Assembly (NCBI GenBank): GCA_033439765.1
Contig: JAULSN010000002.1
Span: forward strand, 7,192,001-7,256,000
Reading direction: 5' to 3'
Length of the DNA: 64,000 bases
Source of the DNA: Lasiosphaeria ovina
Taxonomy: Eukaryota; Ascomycota; Sordariomycetes; Sordariales; Lasiosphaeriaceae
Shown here: positions 9,888 to 22,614 of the stretch, piece after piece
Position numbering within the stretch: position 1 is the stretch's first letter
Layout of the letters: each line of letters opens with the position of its first letter
Notes under the pieces: model-generated
The model's database searches: none
What the model was told of the DNA's origin: nothing
What the model saw: the letters and a program-made list of their open reading frames with translations, nothing else
Position numbers and translations under genes: made by a program

Positions 9888-12738
9888 CTTCGGATCTAGA
9901 GTACCGTTCCCTTTAGATACTTATCTCTAAGTTCCTTAGGGAGTCGTACGATAATCTTTCGCTATAGCGGATCCTTAGACTAAGTATACGCTTAGGTAAT
10001 ATCGCGTAACTCGATTCGTATATTAAACCTCTTCTCTAATAAAGGTACTAGTACGAGAATTAGGCGCTAGCTTATCCTCTAAATAGTTAGGGCTTAGGTA
10101 AGGATCTCTTTCTTATCCTCGTCTTCGTACCCCTAAATGATAAGTCTAGACTTCTCGTATAGGACTATCTCCTTTCCCTTTATCTCGCGTACGAGCCGAG
10201 TATTATATATCCGGAGCTTTCTATACTCTTCCTTATTATACCGGATAACCTCGATAACGTATATAATTAAGAGGGCGTCGATCTCCTTAGCGTCCGACTC
10301 CTCGAACGGGTTACCTAATATAATAATCTTCCCTTCTTCTTATAGTTAGATCGCTAGTTATTATATATTACGTTCCCTCTAGGTTATATTAATCGTACCC
10401 TATATTAGGGTTAGGATAGGATTCTTTCTCGGTCGTCCCCTTCCTCTCTTAATAGGTATAGGAACTAGTTCTATAGGATTAGGATCTAGTACGTTAGGAA
10501 TAGGGTTAAGTACGTTAGGAATAGGTTCTTAACCTTAATCGTACGTAACGTCTAGATTCTTATCTCGATAGTACGGCTTAACTTATATAATTCTAAACGT
10601 CTTTAACCTACTCTATATCTCGACGGTAACGTTAGCGTAGTCTTTTACGATAATTAGGTAGGGGCCTTCCTACTTCTTATCCTTACCTTCTCGCTAAACG
10701 AGTACCTTACTCCTTAGGGGTAGTACGAGGACGTCGTCCGTCCGTAGGCCGTTCCTAGTATTTAACGTATAATTAACGTTAACCTACGTATATATCTCGT
10801 ATAATATCTTTATCGCTTTCTATACTACTAATACTCGCTCCTTAATCTCCGGTAATAGTAGCGAGTCGTAGTTAATTCGGGGGTATATTCCGAAGACTAG
10901 GAGCGTAGGTATAAGTCCGTCTAGGCCGGCGGTATTATTTAAGGCCTTAATAGCTATTTAGAGTATAATTTTATTATCCGTACAATAGCTAAGCTTATAG
11001 TAAAGGATATCGTACGCCCGCTTTAAGGGGTAGTAAGCTCGCTCGACCTTTCCGACTACTTAATATACCTCGATTAGTATTTCCTTATAAGAAATACTTA
11101 TAATTCTCGTATTATTCCTAAATTCCTTAAATATGAAGTTAGTACCTAGATCGTATAAGACGATATTTAATAGTCCTTAATAGATATAAATCTAATATCG
11201 ATATAGTACGTTCTATATATTATTTACCGATATCGATCGTACGAATATAGCTACTTAGAATAATATCGCTATATTAATAATATATAATACCTTCTTTCCC
11301 TTAAGTTAAACGATATCGATAACGACTTTATAATTAAATTTATACTCGTCCTTAATCGTAAACTTAAACCATTTAAGTACCGGGTCGTACGTTTAGTAGT
11401 AGTAATAAACTTTCTTAATCTCTTTAAGGATCTTCTTACGTATATCCTTATACCCGGCCTTCTTTAGAAGTTTATAAAGCTTATTTATATAAGGGTATCC
11501 GAATCGATAGTAAAGTCTTCTTAATTCTAATTTAATTAGGTAGACTCCTACCTCGATAGGGCTAGTATTAAAGAAAGTATATCCCTATTTCCGTATAATT
11601 AGAATCTTTATACTATCCTCTTATACGATAACGTTCTCGATATTATTAAAGAACGCCTTTATCCGATCCATATCCCCTAAGCTTAATAGGAATAGGGTTA
11701 CCATTTCGAGGATATAGTATATAACTTTACCGATCGCGTTCTTTATAAGGATCGTTCCGATAGAAGTCTTAGTATTTCCGCCGCTAAAACGGATCTCGGC
11801 CGTACCCGGCTTCTAAGTAATCTTTATACGAGGGTTCTCCCTTAAGTACGCTTTAACCTAGTACTTTCCGACGGTCGATACTTAGGCGGCTCCAGTATCT
11901 TAAAGTTCGCCCTAGTATATTATCGTATATTAATTCCCGAGGACGAATTAGTAGGCGGGTTACTTCCCTTATTCTTAATATATATCCTCGCCGAATATAT
12001 AATAAATATATACCTTATCTTAGAGGAACTATACGGCTTAAGCCTTCTCTTTATCCTAATTCTCGTCCTCCGATTCCTCCTCGCTTTCCTCGTCGTTAGT
12101 CTCGGGCGCGGTACCTTTATATCTAACGAGGAAGTATATAAAGTCCTCTTAATTCTCTAGAGTCTCGTACGCTTAGAGGTATACTCGTCGGGATTTCTCC
12201 TTCTCCTCTTTCGAGTAGTTTATTAATTAGTATCCCTCCTTCTTATATATAAAGTATTTCTTATCCTTCGTATATACGTCCTTAAATCTTATACGAGGGC
12301 GATAAGACGAGTCTCGTTAATTAAATAGATACTTATAGAACTTCAGCTTATCGTCTCCGTAATTTAATTAGTATCGTCGGTCGATATAATTCTAGTCGTA
12401 CGTCTCTATATAATACTAGCTTATCGCTTTCCTATCGCTTACGACTTTAAGAGCCGTCCGGAGTTTATTAAAGAGTATTTCGTACGTAGTCCTCTAACCT
12501 ATTAGTACGGACTCGAACTCCTTAATTCCTACGAAGGCTCGTATAATTATAATATATAGTATAATCTCGCCTTAATAACCTTCTCCTAATATACGTTATA
12601 CGAGCCTAAGCTTATCGAATATCTTCTTAAGGAGCTTATAAGCTAGTATATCTAAGTTCTCTTTACGTATCTTAATAAAAGTAAGAGTCGTCTAATCTAA
12701 GTAATACTCTATATAATTAACCGTTATATTAAAGTATA

Positions 12739-12971
12739 TATTAGAATAGCGACATTAGTAACCACACGCTAGCGGGAGTCGCGTAACCGCGTACGTATAA
12801 AGACACGTGCCGCGCACAGACCTCCCGCCCGCACATACAAAACTCCGGTCGCCCTAGAACCTAATTTAGTTCCTTAGATAGAATAGAACTAACATTACAC
12901 CCCCCCCCCTAACGGTAGATCTACCACCCTTAGACCTATAGGATCCCTATATAGTTTGAGAACTACGAATA
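12739..12971 (+). repeat. 5' LTR of element B
   Basis: Starts TATTAGAATAG (TGTTGGAATAG after RIP) and ends ACGAATA (ACGAACA after RIP). One base longer than the other copies because of a longer C-run. Confidence 0.87.
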
Positions 12972-13259
12972 TTAATTAGTAAGTAGTTAAATACTTATAG
13001 AGAAGCAACGTGAAGAAACGAGATCGTACTACCGACGTACGCGTACCGAACTTTCGAGGGAGGTACGAAAGTACGTGTAATAGTATCTCGTATTACTACC
13101 TAGACGGAGCCCTTCTTTAAACTTTCGAGGAAAGAGAAGGATCTCTATCTAGAAGAATAAAGGAACTAAGCGTATAACGACGTTTACGGCTATAGGTCGG
13201 GAGCGACGTACGTATAACTAGAACCTATATTATACGCCGCTATACAACCCCGCTATACC

Positions 13260-15696
13260 TACTAAACTCCCCTATATATACCCCGGTCGTACGATCGCGA
13301 CTAATTATTAATAACTTTATTAATATTATCGACACCCCGCTATCGCCGAAGATAGTATTAGCCTCGGGCGTAGGAAAAGGCCCGAGTAAGGGCAACGACT
13401 CGTATAAAGATATCTAGGAGAAGAGTAATATCCCAGGTACGGTATAGAAGGCGAATATCGACTGGGACCTCTAGTACGAGGCCCAGACCCCAGATATTAC
13501 CCATCCCCTTTAAGACGAGGAAGCCATAACCTACTTCGCCCGTACGATAATAGAGATTATATAGTTCGATATAAACTCAAAGCAAATCTAATCGTCCTTC
13601 CGCGAGGAGTTCGAAGGATGGATAGTCGTATAATTTAATTAAGTTAATCGTACGTTTAGGAAAGAGATAATTAATATCGCTACGAAGAAAGGCGTACGGA
13701 TTACCGGCGCCCGAATCTCGGACTAACTTATGAATATTATAGAGGCGGTACTCCTAGAGCCTAATCTTTAATAGCCCCCTCTACCACCACCGCCGAAGGT
13801 GACGATAGTACTTCTATACCGCCCAGCGTACGAAGGAGAGGATATAAGAGGATTACCGACTCTAACCCCATCGTATATATATAATAACCCATTATACGGG
13901 ACGCCATATATCTAATACTCTAATATCCTACCGACCCGCCTAATCTATAATAGTATAGTAAATAGTAGGAAGGTTACCGTATTTAGTAAGTCGTAGAAGT
14001 CATCGCGTAATTATACTAGCCGACCGTACGATATCCTCTACGATAAGGCCAAGTACTTCGTTAGTATCTACTAGCGACTGGAGATCCCGGAGGATATATA
14101 CTTCGTAGTCTTCCCGGAGATCCTATCCGATCGTACGGAGGACTACTACCTCTCGTATATTAGTCCGGATAAGCGTTAGGACGAGGTGTACGTCATACTC
14201 GATACGTACTTCAATACGACGGTCAATTATATAGAGTACTACTTAGATTAGACGACTCTTACTTTTACTAAGATACGCGAAGAGAACCCAGACGTACTAG
14301 CCCGTAAGCTCCTCGAGAAGATATTCGACAAGCTTAGGCTCGTATAACGCGTACTAGGAGAAGGTTACTAAGGCGAGATCGTACTATATACCACGATTAT
14401 ACGAGCCTTCGTAGGAATTAAGGAGTTCGAGTCCGTACTAATAGATTAGAGGACTATATACGAAGTACTCTTCGATAAACTCCGGACGGCTCTTAAGGTC
14501 GTAAACGATAGGAAAGCGATAAGCCAGTATTATATAGAGACGTACGACTAGAACTATATCGACTAACGATACCGATTAAATCGCGGAGACGATAAGCCGA
14601 AGTTCTATAAGCGTCTATTTAATCGATAAGACTCGTCTTATCGCCCTCGTACGAGATTTAAGGACGTACGTACGAAGGATAAGAAATACTTTATATATAA
14701 GAAGGAGGGATACTAGTTAATAAACTACTCGAAAGAGGAGAGGGAGAAATCCCGACGAGTATACCTCTAAGCGTACGAGACTCTAGAGAATTAAGAGGAC
14801 TTTATATACTTCCTCGTTAGATATAAAGGTACCGCGCCCGAGACTAACGACGAGGAAAGCGAGGAGGAATCGGAGGACGAGAGTTAGGATAAAGAGAAGG
14901 CTTAAGCCGTATAGTTCCTCTAAGATAAGGCATATATTTATCGTACGTTCGGCGAGGATATATACTAAGAATAAGGGAAGTAACCCGCCTACTAATTCGT
15001 CCTCGGGAACTAGTATACGACGATATACTAGGGCGAACTCTAGGATACCGGAGCCGCCTAAGTATCGACCGTTAGAAAGTGCTAAGTTAAAGCGTACTTG
15101 AGGGAGAACCCTCGTACGAAGATTACCTAGAAGCCGGGTACGGCCGAGATCCGTTTTGGCGGTAGAAATACTAAGACTTCTATCGGAACGATCCTTATGG
15201 AGAACGCGATCGGCAAAGTTACGTACTATATCCTCGAAACGGTAACCCCATTCCTATTAAGCTTAGGGGATACGGATCGGATGAAGGCGTTCTTTAATAA
15301 CGTCGAGAACGTTATCGTATAAGAGGATAGTATAAAGATTCTAGTCGTACGGAAATAGGGATATGCTTTCTTTAATACTAGCCCTATCGAGGTAGGAGTC
15401 TACCTAACTGAACTAGAACTAAGGAGACTTTACCGTCGATTCGGACACCCTCGTACGGATAAGCTTTATAAACTTCTAAAGAAGGCCGGGCACGAGGACG
15501 TACGTAAGAAGATCCTTAAGGAGATCGAGAAAGTCTACTACTACTACTAAACGTACGACCCGGTACCTAAACGGTTCAAGTTCACGATTAAGGACGAGTA
15601 CGAATTCAATTACGAAGTCGTTATCGATATCGTTTAGCTTAAGGGAAAGAAGGTATTATACGTTATTAATTTGGCGATATTATTCCAGGTAGCTAC
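13260..15696 (+). pseudogene. Element B gag, protease region and N-terminal integrase, RIP-dead
   Basis: In one frame, ignoring stops, this reads as a copia gag. A zinc-knuckle remnant lies near 14690-14735 (FIYKKEGY, with Cys codons turned into Tyr, as TGC to TAC predicts). Integrase begins around 15450 and reads to LHVIN-like residues at 15690, where element D enters. Stops are almost all TAG/TAA at former Gln and Trp codons. Confidence 0.78.
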
Positions 15697-15949
15697 TATT
15701 ACGGTCGGCACCAGCGCTAAGGCCCCACCACGGATTTAAGCTCATTACTAGCCCCGATTAGGATTAGTCGTACGTGACCTCCCGTAAGCCCCAGAGGTCC
15801 GTGCTCCCTGAGCCCTAGCCTATACTTACCCCGCGACCACAATCGCACCTTTATAGATTTTCTTCCTTTCTTCTTCACCTTAGAATCCTTAGACTATAGT
15901 ATAGCTATATTAGCGATCCTTTTCCTAGTTACTATTAACCGCTATTACA
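15697..15949 (+). repeat. 5' LTR of element D
   Basis: Begins TATTACGGTCGG and ends CGCTATTACA; comparison with the 3' LTR implies TGTCACGG...GCTGTCACA. More RIP changes than its partner. Confidence 0.92.
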
Positions 15950-15999
15950 TCATTCTAAGGTTAATATCCACCGCCTAGGAAGGCTTTCTAATATCCCAC

Positions 16000-17905
16000 C
16001 GACCTGAAGAAGAAGAAACCGACTAATAAGATTGACCTAACGAACCCCGACCGAAGACTTAAAGTATCTCCGTTACGATACCGAGATCCCCCGAAGAAGC
16101 CGCTACTACTATATAGAAGGCTAGAACTGAAGTTGACTATAACCCTATAGCGTTGGACGCTATAATACCGCCGTAAGATAAGATTATAACGTAGTACCCT
16201 AATCTAATACGAATAGGAGTAGTACGCGGAGCGTCGCGCCTATCCCTTAATATTACTAACCCGCGTACTACTATCGATGAAAACGAGACCTAGCTCGAGT
16301 TCTATAAGCGAGTCATTATAGCCGAAATGCCTAGGGAACGCTTCGAGATGACGACCGACTAATGGCGTACTAATGCCGTACTTCGTATAGGTAAGATTAC
16401 CGAGTATTACGGTCGCCGAGCGACTATAGGAGTAGCTTTTCATTTCCGCCCGATAACTAATAAAGGTATCGATACTTAGCCCGCTTTTAATAGACTCTAC
16501 TTACGAGATGACTTCGCCCGTATAGTAAAAGATAATAAAGACGCTATATACTAGGAATTCAAGTTCCGAGCTATCGCTATAGCCGCTTTTCGAGCCTAGA
16601 GCGCCGAATTACTAACCACCGCCAGCCGACTAGATACTAATTAGGAACTTCTTTTCTAGTAGACTAAAGTATTTACCTAGAATATCGAAGAGGTACTAAA
16701 GAACCCTAACGTCGCTCTTAGCGATACCTAAGTCCGTATCGCTAGCTTAGAGTAAGAATTATAAGACAAGGTCGCCGATACGTTCGACCTCTAATAAATA
16801 ATCGCCGAGTAAGCCGTCGAGAATCGTAAGCTCAAGAACCTAAATACTCCGAACCCGACTCTATCGGTCACTTCTATTCCCGACCCCTCGATTACGATCA
16901 ATATTAATATTAGTACCTAGAATACTATTAGGAACCGTAGCCGCCTACCCCGTACTATACCGGCCCTATTAGAGACCTCGACCTAGCGAGCTACCCGTTC
17001 CGTAAAGATTAATAGCCTAAAGCCCTAAAACGCCGACCCCGACGTAGATAAGGTAGAATTCGAGATCTTCTATCGATACTTAATAAATAAGTTAGAAGGT
17101 AACGCTAACTACTTCACTACCGACCGCGTACGTATAGCGTATATCGAGAACTATTTAGTAGGCGTAGCCTCGGATACGATTAATCCCTATATATCGAATA
17201 ACTACCCTAAACTAATCACTATTAGTAACGCCTTACTCGATCTTATCTAGTCCGAATAGTATAACCCGAATCGCCTTAAGACCGCTTAGGATAACTACGA
17301 TAAGTTAGCTATAGAAAACGTCGGTAACGACTATATTAAGTTCAAGAATAAGTTTATTCGTTTAGCAAGTAAGGTCCGTAAACCGAAGTCGGAATGGATT
17401 ATAGAGTTCCGCCGTAAGATTCACCCCAGCTATATTACCGCTATAATACCTATATTCTTGGCCCCGGACGCTACTTTCGAGAGCGTCGCCAAGTACGGAT
17501 AAAGCATTACCCGAAATTTCACTAACGTACGTTAGCGAAAAGAGGCTAAGTAGAAGGACCTAGTTCCTACCGTAAAGAAAGATAAGACTCGCCGCGGCGG
17601 TAGTTACCGCCCTAATACCCCTATTAGGAACCCGAAGCCGGTAGCCTCGGGTAACTCCCCGTCGCTTCCCCTACGTCCTAATAAGACCGAAGCTATATAG
17701 CTTACTAAGGAAGGTCGTTACTTCGTATACCGCGAGAAAGGCTACGTCTAGAATAATTACCCGCTTAAGGAGCAAGCTCGTCGCTAATAGGAAGCCAAAA
17801 TCCGAGCTATTATATAGTAATTTAATTCGGACTCGGAGGAAGATAGTAGCCAATCTTCGTCAATAAGCGATAATAATAATACCGATATCGAGTTAATAAA
17901 CTAAG
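16000..17905 (+). pseudogene. Element D gag, RIP-dead
   Basis: Read through its stops, one frame gives a long gag with a conserved capsid-like stretch (YLVGVASDTINPYIS; KFKNKFIRLASKVRK) and a basic region. A zinc-knuckle remnant follows at about 17718-17761 (YFVYREKGYV, then NNYP) in which Cys and His codons have become Tyr, exactly the outcome of G to A changes in TGC and C to T in CAC. Confidence 0.78.
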
Positions 17906-17959
17906 CGCCCTAGGAAATAAGGACTCCCTCCTAGGGAATATATCCCTAAGATCGACGAA

Positions 17960-20900
17960 GAAGAAGATAGGATTAAGTATACTAAGATAAGGCATCTCGT
18001 TAGAATAATTAAGTAATAGTTCCTTCGATATTAGCCCCCTTATCGGTAGAGGTTCCTTCCTCTATAATTATAGTATAGCTAATAATGGATTTTCTCTTTC
18101 TACTTCTAACGTATTAATAGATACGGGAGTAGATAGTTATATATTTATAAGCCCCAGATTCGCTAAACGAATAGTAAAGCACCTATAGTCCGATTAACTA
18201 GATAACTTTCGTAAGAGAGGAGTTTCCGACTATCGAGGCAAGCCTATATAGGATATTAGTAGGCTAGTACGAGGGCACCTCCGTATATAAGGGCGAACTA
18301 TTTATAATAAATAAATAATCGTACTCGAGATAAGGTACGATATCCTTATTAGTAAGAACTAGTTCGCGTACTACGACGTATAGGCGGACTATATAAAGTA
18401 ACGCCTACTATTCCCCCCCGACTAGAATATCGACCTACGGTACTAGATAGATATCCCGGTCGGGAAGACTAAGCTTCTTAAGAGCAAGAGCTATTAGGAG
18501 GATATAGTACGGAGGTAACGGGCTATAGACGCCGAGGATAAACGACGTTAGGATAGACGTAGTATCCGTAATCGAATTAAGATCCTAGAGTAATAAGCTA
18601 TTGAACTAGAACCTACCACTTCTCCTACGCCTACCCCCACTACTCCCCGTCTAAAGAAAGTTCGCTTCCTTAACTAATAACCCCGGAGGTCGTCGTCTAG
18701 TAACTTCCAGTAACGCGAGCTAAACCGTATAGAGCGGGAACTCTATAATAGTAGTAGTGGCGATAATAAGGAAGGTCAACCAAGCCTACCGGAACCAAGT
18801 TAACCGAAGGTAACGATTACTTCCTTATACCCGGAAACGGATATTCGCGGGCGATATAAGATAAAGCGAGACGCTATTAGCTAGTATAAAGAGCGTACAC
18901 CTAACCTACGTATAGTTAGAGCTATATCATTCCTTAAGACGGCCCATAAGGCGCAGGACTCTATCTATATTATATCGTTATATGAGCTAGACCGGTATAT
19001 CTAGGACCGCCGGGAATAGTAGTTACTAAAAGACGATATAGATCTGGCTGAGAAAATTATCCAGACCGTCCCTATAGCGTACTATAATTTCCTAGACGTC
19101 TTTAGTAAAGCCGAATCGGACGTTCGCGTACCCTACCGCCCAGGAAAGGCTAATCACCGTATCGAGCTATTAGAAGGTAAGACCCTAGAGAAAGACCTTA
19201 TCTATAGCCCTCTCTATAAGATATCTCTAGAGGAACTAGAGGCTTATCGTATATATATTATGGAGTACCTATAAAAGGGATTTATCGAGCCTAGCTCAGC
19301 CCCCTAGGTAGCCCCGGTACTAATAGTAGCTAAGCCTGGAGGAGGACTCCGTTTTTATATCGACTACCGACGACTGAACTTAATTACCCGGAAGGATCGG
19401 TACCCGATCCCCCTTATCGACGAGACCCTCGCGCTAATTACTAGTAAGAAGATCTTTACTAAAATCGATATCCGGCAAGCCTTCTATAGGCTAAGAATCT
19501 ACGACGATAATATCGAATTGACCGCGTTCAGGATAAGGTACGGGTCCTACTAGTACCGAGTCCTACCCTTCGGGTTAACTAATAGACCCGCCACTTTCTA
19601 GCGATTTATTAACGAAGTATTAGTAGAATACCTCGATATATTCTATAGTACCTATATCGATAATATTCTTATCTTTTCTAACTCCCTAGAGGAATATAAG
19701 GAGTATATTAAAAAGGTCCTCGCTAAGTTAAGAGAGTACGGCCTCTAGGCCGATATTAAGAAATACGAGTTCTACGTTACCGAGACTCGCTACTTAGGCT
19801 TTATTATCGGAAAAGACGGTATACGCGTAGACCCAGAAAAGACCTCCGTAATTAGAAACTAGGAAAGGCCTACGACCGTAAAAGGGATCTAGTCTTTCCT
19901 CGGGTTCTATAACTATTTCCGCCGGTTTATTAAAGATTATAGCCGGATAGCCCGCCCTATAACGGACCTTACGAGGAAAGACTAACTATTCGTATAGTCA
20001 CCCTATTATTAGGAGGTATTTGAGGAGCTTAAGCACTCCCTACTTACCGCCCTACTACTCGGATACTTCGATTTCTACGTAGAAACCCGTATAGAAACGG
20101 ACTCCTCGAACGGCGTAGTTATAGGAGTACTTACGTAGATAGGGGAGGATAGCGAATAGTACCTAATAGCCTATTATTCGGAAACCCTATAAGGAGCCAA
20201 GTACAATTACCCGATATAAGACAAAGAGCTCCTCGTTATCGTTAGAGGTCTGGAAACCTAGCGTACTATATTATAGGGGTTATAAAAACCATTCCTCGCT
20301 ATTACCGACTATAAGGCTCTTAAGTTCTATTCGGAGAAGAGACTACTAGGTTAGCAATAAGCGAACTAGTAGGATGATTTATTACGATATAACGTCTAGT
20401 TTATATATCGACTAGGGAAGGAGAATATTATAGCGGACGCGCTCTCCCGTAAAATAGAAGATCTAGTTACTATTAAAGCGAAGCGTAAAGCGGAACGTTA
20501 TATACGGATCTTTAAGCTACTAGAGGGATAAATTAGTATACTAGCCTGGGACAAAGGAGATGAACTCCCCTCCCCGGAGTAGACTAGTACGCTAGCCCTA
20601 AAGATCTCCCTCCTAGAGAACGACGAACCGCTAGCTTAACCTTTAGGTATCGAGGTTATCGACGAGATTATTACCGCTAATCGTAAGGATCCGGAGATGA
20701 GCGTATAGCGAGAGAGAGCGTAATAGGGAGATACTAAGTTCGCCCTATCCGAATCAGGACTCCTTACGCGCGATAGAAAACTAGTAGTCTTAGGAAAGGA
20801 TAACCTCCGGATATTACTTATAAAAGAGGTTCATAATAGAATTATTACGGCTTATCCCGGGCGTAATAAAACTTTCAAACTCTTAAAGCTATACTACTAG

Positions 20901-22240
20901 TAGCCCGAAATAAGGACGTTCTCCAACTAATATATTACGAACTATATAGCCTACTAACTAGTACGCTACCCTAGGGATAAGACCCCTAGTTTGCTATATC
21001 CCTTACCTATTCTACTCCGGCCTTAGTCTTCGATAGTTATTAACTTCAAAAGCTAACCCTTAGACCGATACGGATTCGATAATATTCTCGTAATAGTAGA
21101 TAGACTTAGTAAGTAACCCTAGTATATCCCCTATTATAAGAACGCCACGGCTAAGGACGCTACCCTAATATACTATAAGGGACCCTATCGAGTATTCGGA
21201 TTACCTTACGAAGTCGGATCGGATCGAGGACCCTAGTTCATAACGGACTTTACCGACGAAATATCTAGACTACTCGGGATTAAGTAGAAGCTCTCTTCTA
21301 CTAAATACTCTTAGAGCGCCGGCTAAGTAGAAATCATAAACTAATATATCGACTAACGTCTACGACCTTTCGTTAACTATTATTAGGATAACTAATTTAG
21401 AGCGATACCCGCTATAGACGCCGTAGCGGGCTCCTTACTATATAATAGTATAGGACTATCCCTATACGAGGTCCTAATAGGTTTCCCGATAAACTTACCG
21501 TTCGACTAGAGCGCGAGGACCCCCCTCGATACTACTATTCCCTACCGCGAACGGCTCAATAGATAAGAAGCTTAGGATATAACGAAACGTATATAGGGAT
21601 TTATCAACTTAGCTAAAGATACGATACGTTTAGTATAGTAGAGGTAGGCGAAGTAGGCTAATAAGTATCGTAGGGAACCTGACTTCGGTCCCGGCGACTA
21701 CGTCTTTATTATTAAGAAATCCTAGTCTATTAACCGCCCGAGCGATAAGCTAGACTACCCGTTAATACGCCGCCACTATAAGATCCTTAGTATAGTAGGA
21801 TACTCCTACTAACTAGAAGTCCCGGACGATTAGAAGGGCTCCTTAGTATTTTACGCCGATCGCCTAAGGAAGTACCTAAATAACCCCGTACCGGGATAGG
21901 CTAACGATAACCCGCTAGGAGAGCTATTTAATAATAAGGAGGAATAGGAAGTAGATAAGATTATTACTTCCCGAATAAACGGAAACGTGCTCTAATACTA
22001 GGTAGAATAGCGTAGATAGGATCCAGATCTAACGTAGTACGATATATTAGGATTCAAGAATACGCCCCTAAAGTTGGCCGACTTCTATAACTAACACCCC
22101 GATAATATAGGCCCGCCGAAGCGACTATAATAGTAGCGCGAGGCGTACGAGCGCGACGAAATTGATCCACCTTACGAAGACGATAATATAGCGATGGACT
22201 CCGGAGTTATACGTATACGCCGATTAATACGAAAGAAATA
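17960..22240 (+). pseudogene. Element D pol: protease, RT, RNase H, integrase, chromodomain; RIP-dead
   Basis: Domains in order: aspartic protease with LIDTG (about 18112-18130); Ty3-type RT at about 19290-19800 ([31 protein letters not shown]; active-site remnant YIDNI at about 19653-19667, YVDD before mutation); RNase H at about 20075-20465 (ETDSSNGVV; KELLVIVRGLET; KENIIADALSRK); integrase at about 20800-21750 (GLPYEVGSDRGP; SIGLSPYEVLIGFP); and a chromodomain near 21930-22060 followed by a conserved tail (PDNIGPPKR). Premature stops are nearly all at former Gln and Trp codons. Chromodomains of this group direct insertion to heterochromatin, which suits insertion inside an existing repeat. 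Confidence 0.85.
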
Positions 22241-22356
22241 AAGCGGTTTATTCTAGAAGGTTACTTGTTCGATTACTATTAGTAGCTATAAATTTTTTTT
22301 TTTTTCTTTTTATATAAAGGACTCGAGGGCGAGCCTTTTTCGGAAGGGGGGAGTAA

Positions 22357-22609
22357 TATCACGGTCGGCACCAGCGCCAAGGCCCTACTACGGATTTAAG
22401 CTTATTACTAGCCCCGATTAGGATTAGTCGTACGTGACCTCCCGCAAGCCCCAGAGGTCCGTGCTCCCTGAGCCCTAGCCCATACTTACCCCGCGACCAT
22501 AATCGCACCTTTGTAGATTTTCTTCCTTTCTTCTTCACCTTAGAATCCTTAGACTATGGTATAGCTATATTAGCGATCCTTTTCCTAGTTGTTATTAACC
22601 GCTGTCACA
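22357..22609 (+). repeat. 3' LTR of element D
   Basis: 253 bp. Begins TATCACGGTCGG and ends CGCTGTCACA. Differs from the 5' LTR by a few C/T and G/A transitions. Confidence 0.92.
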
Positions 22610-22614
22610 GCTAC

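Larger units (their letters stand above)
6640..12738 (-). pseudogene. Element A gag (3' part) and pol remnants, interrupted by element C
   Basis: The minus strand of this stretch matches B from its gag through RNase H. Going leftwards: gag with a mutated zinc knuckle (about 12290-12240), integrase (about 11500-10530), RT (from about 10120 to 7400, split by element C at 7821-9887), RNase H (about 7200-6640). Stops are dense, mostly TAG/TAA from CAG, CAA and TGG. None can be translated. Confidence 0.8.
15697..22609 (+). mobile_element. Element D: Ty3/gypsy chromodomain LTR retrotransposon, 6.9 kb, inserted in the integrase of B
   Basis: LTRs of exactly 253 bp each (15697-15949 and 22357-22609) are flanked by the perfect duplication GCTAC at 15692-15696 and 22610-22614. 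Internal order: gag with zinc knuckle, aspartic protease, RT, RNase H, integrase, chromodomain, as in Ty3/gypsy chromoviruses. A purine tract (GGAAGGGGGGAGTAA) precedes the 3' LTR. RIP has destroyed every frame. It is the innermost, hence the latest, insertion on this branch of the nest. Confidence 0.92.
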
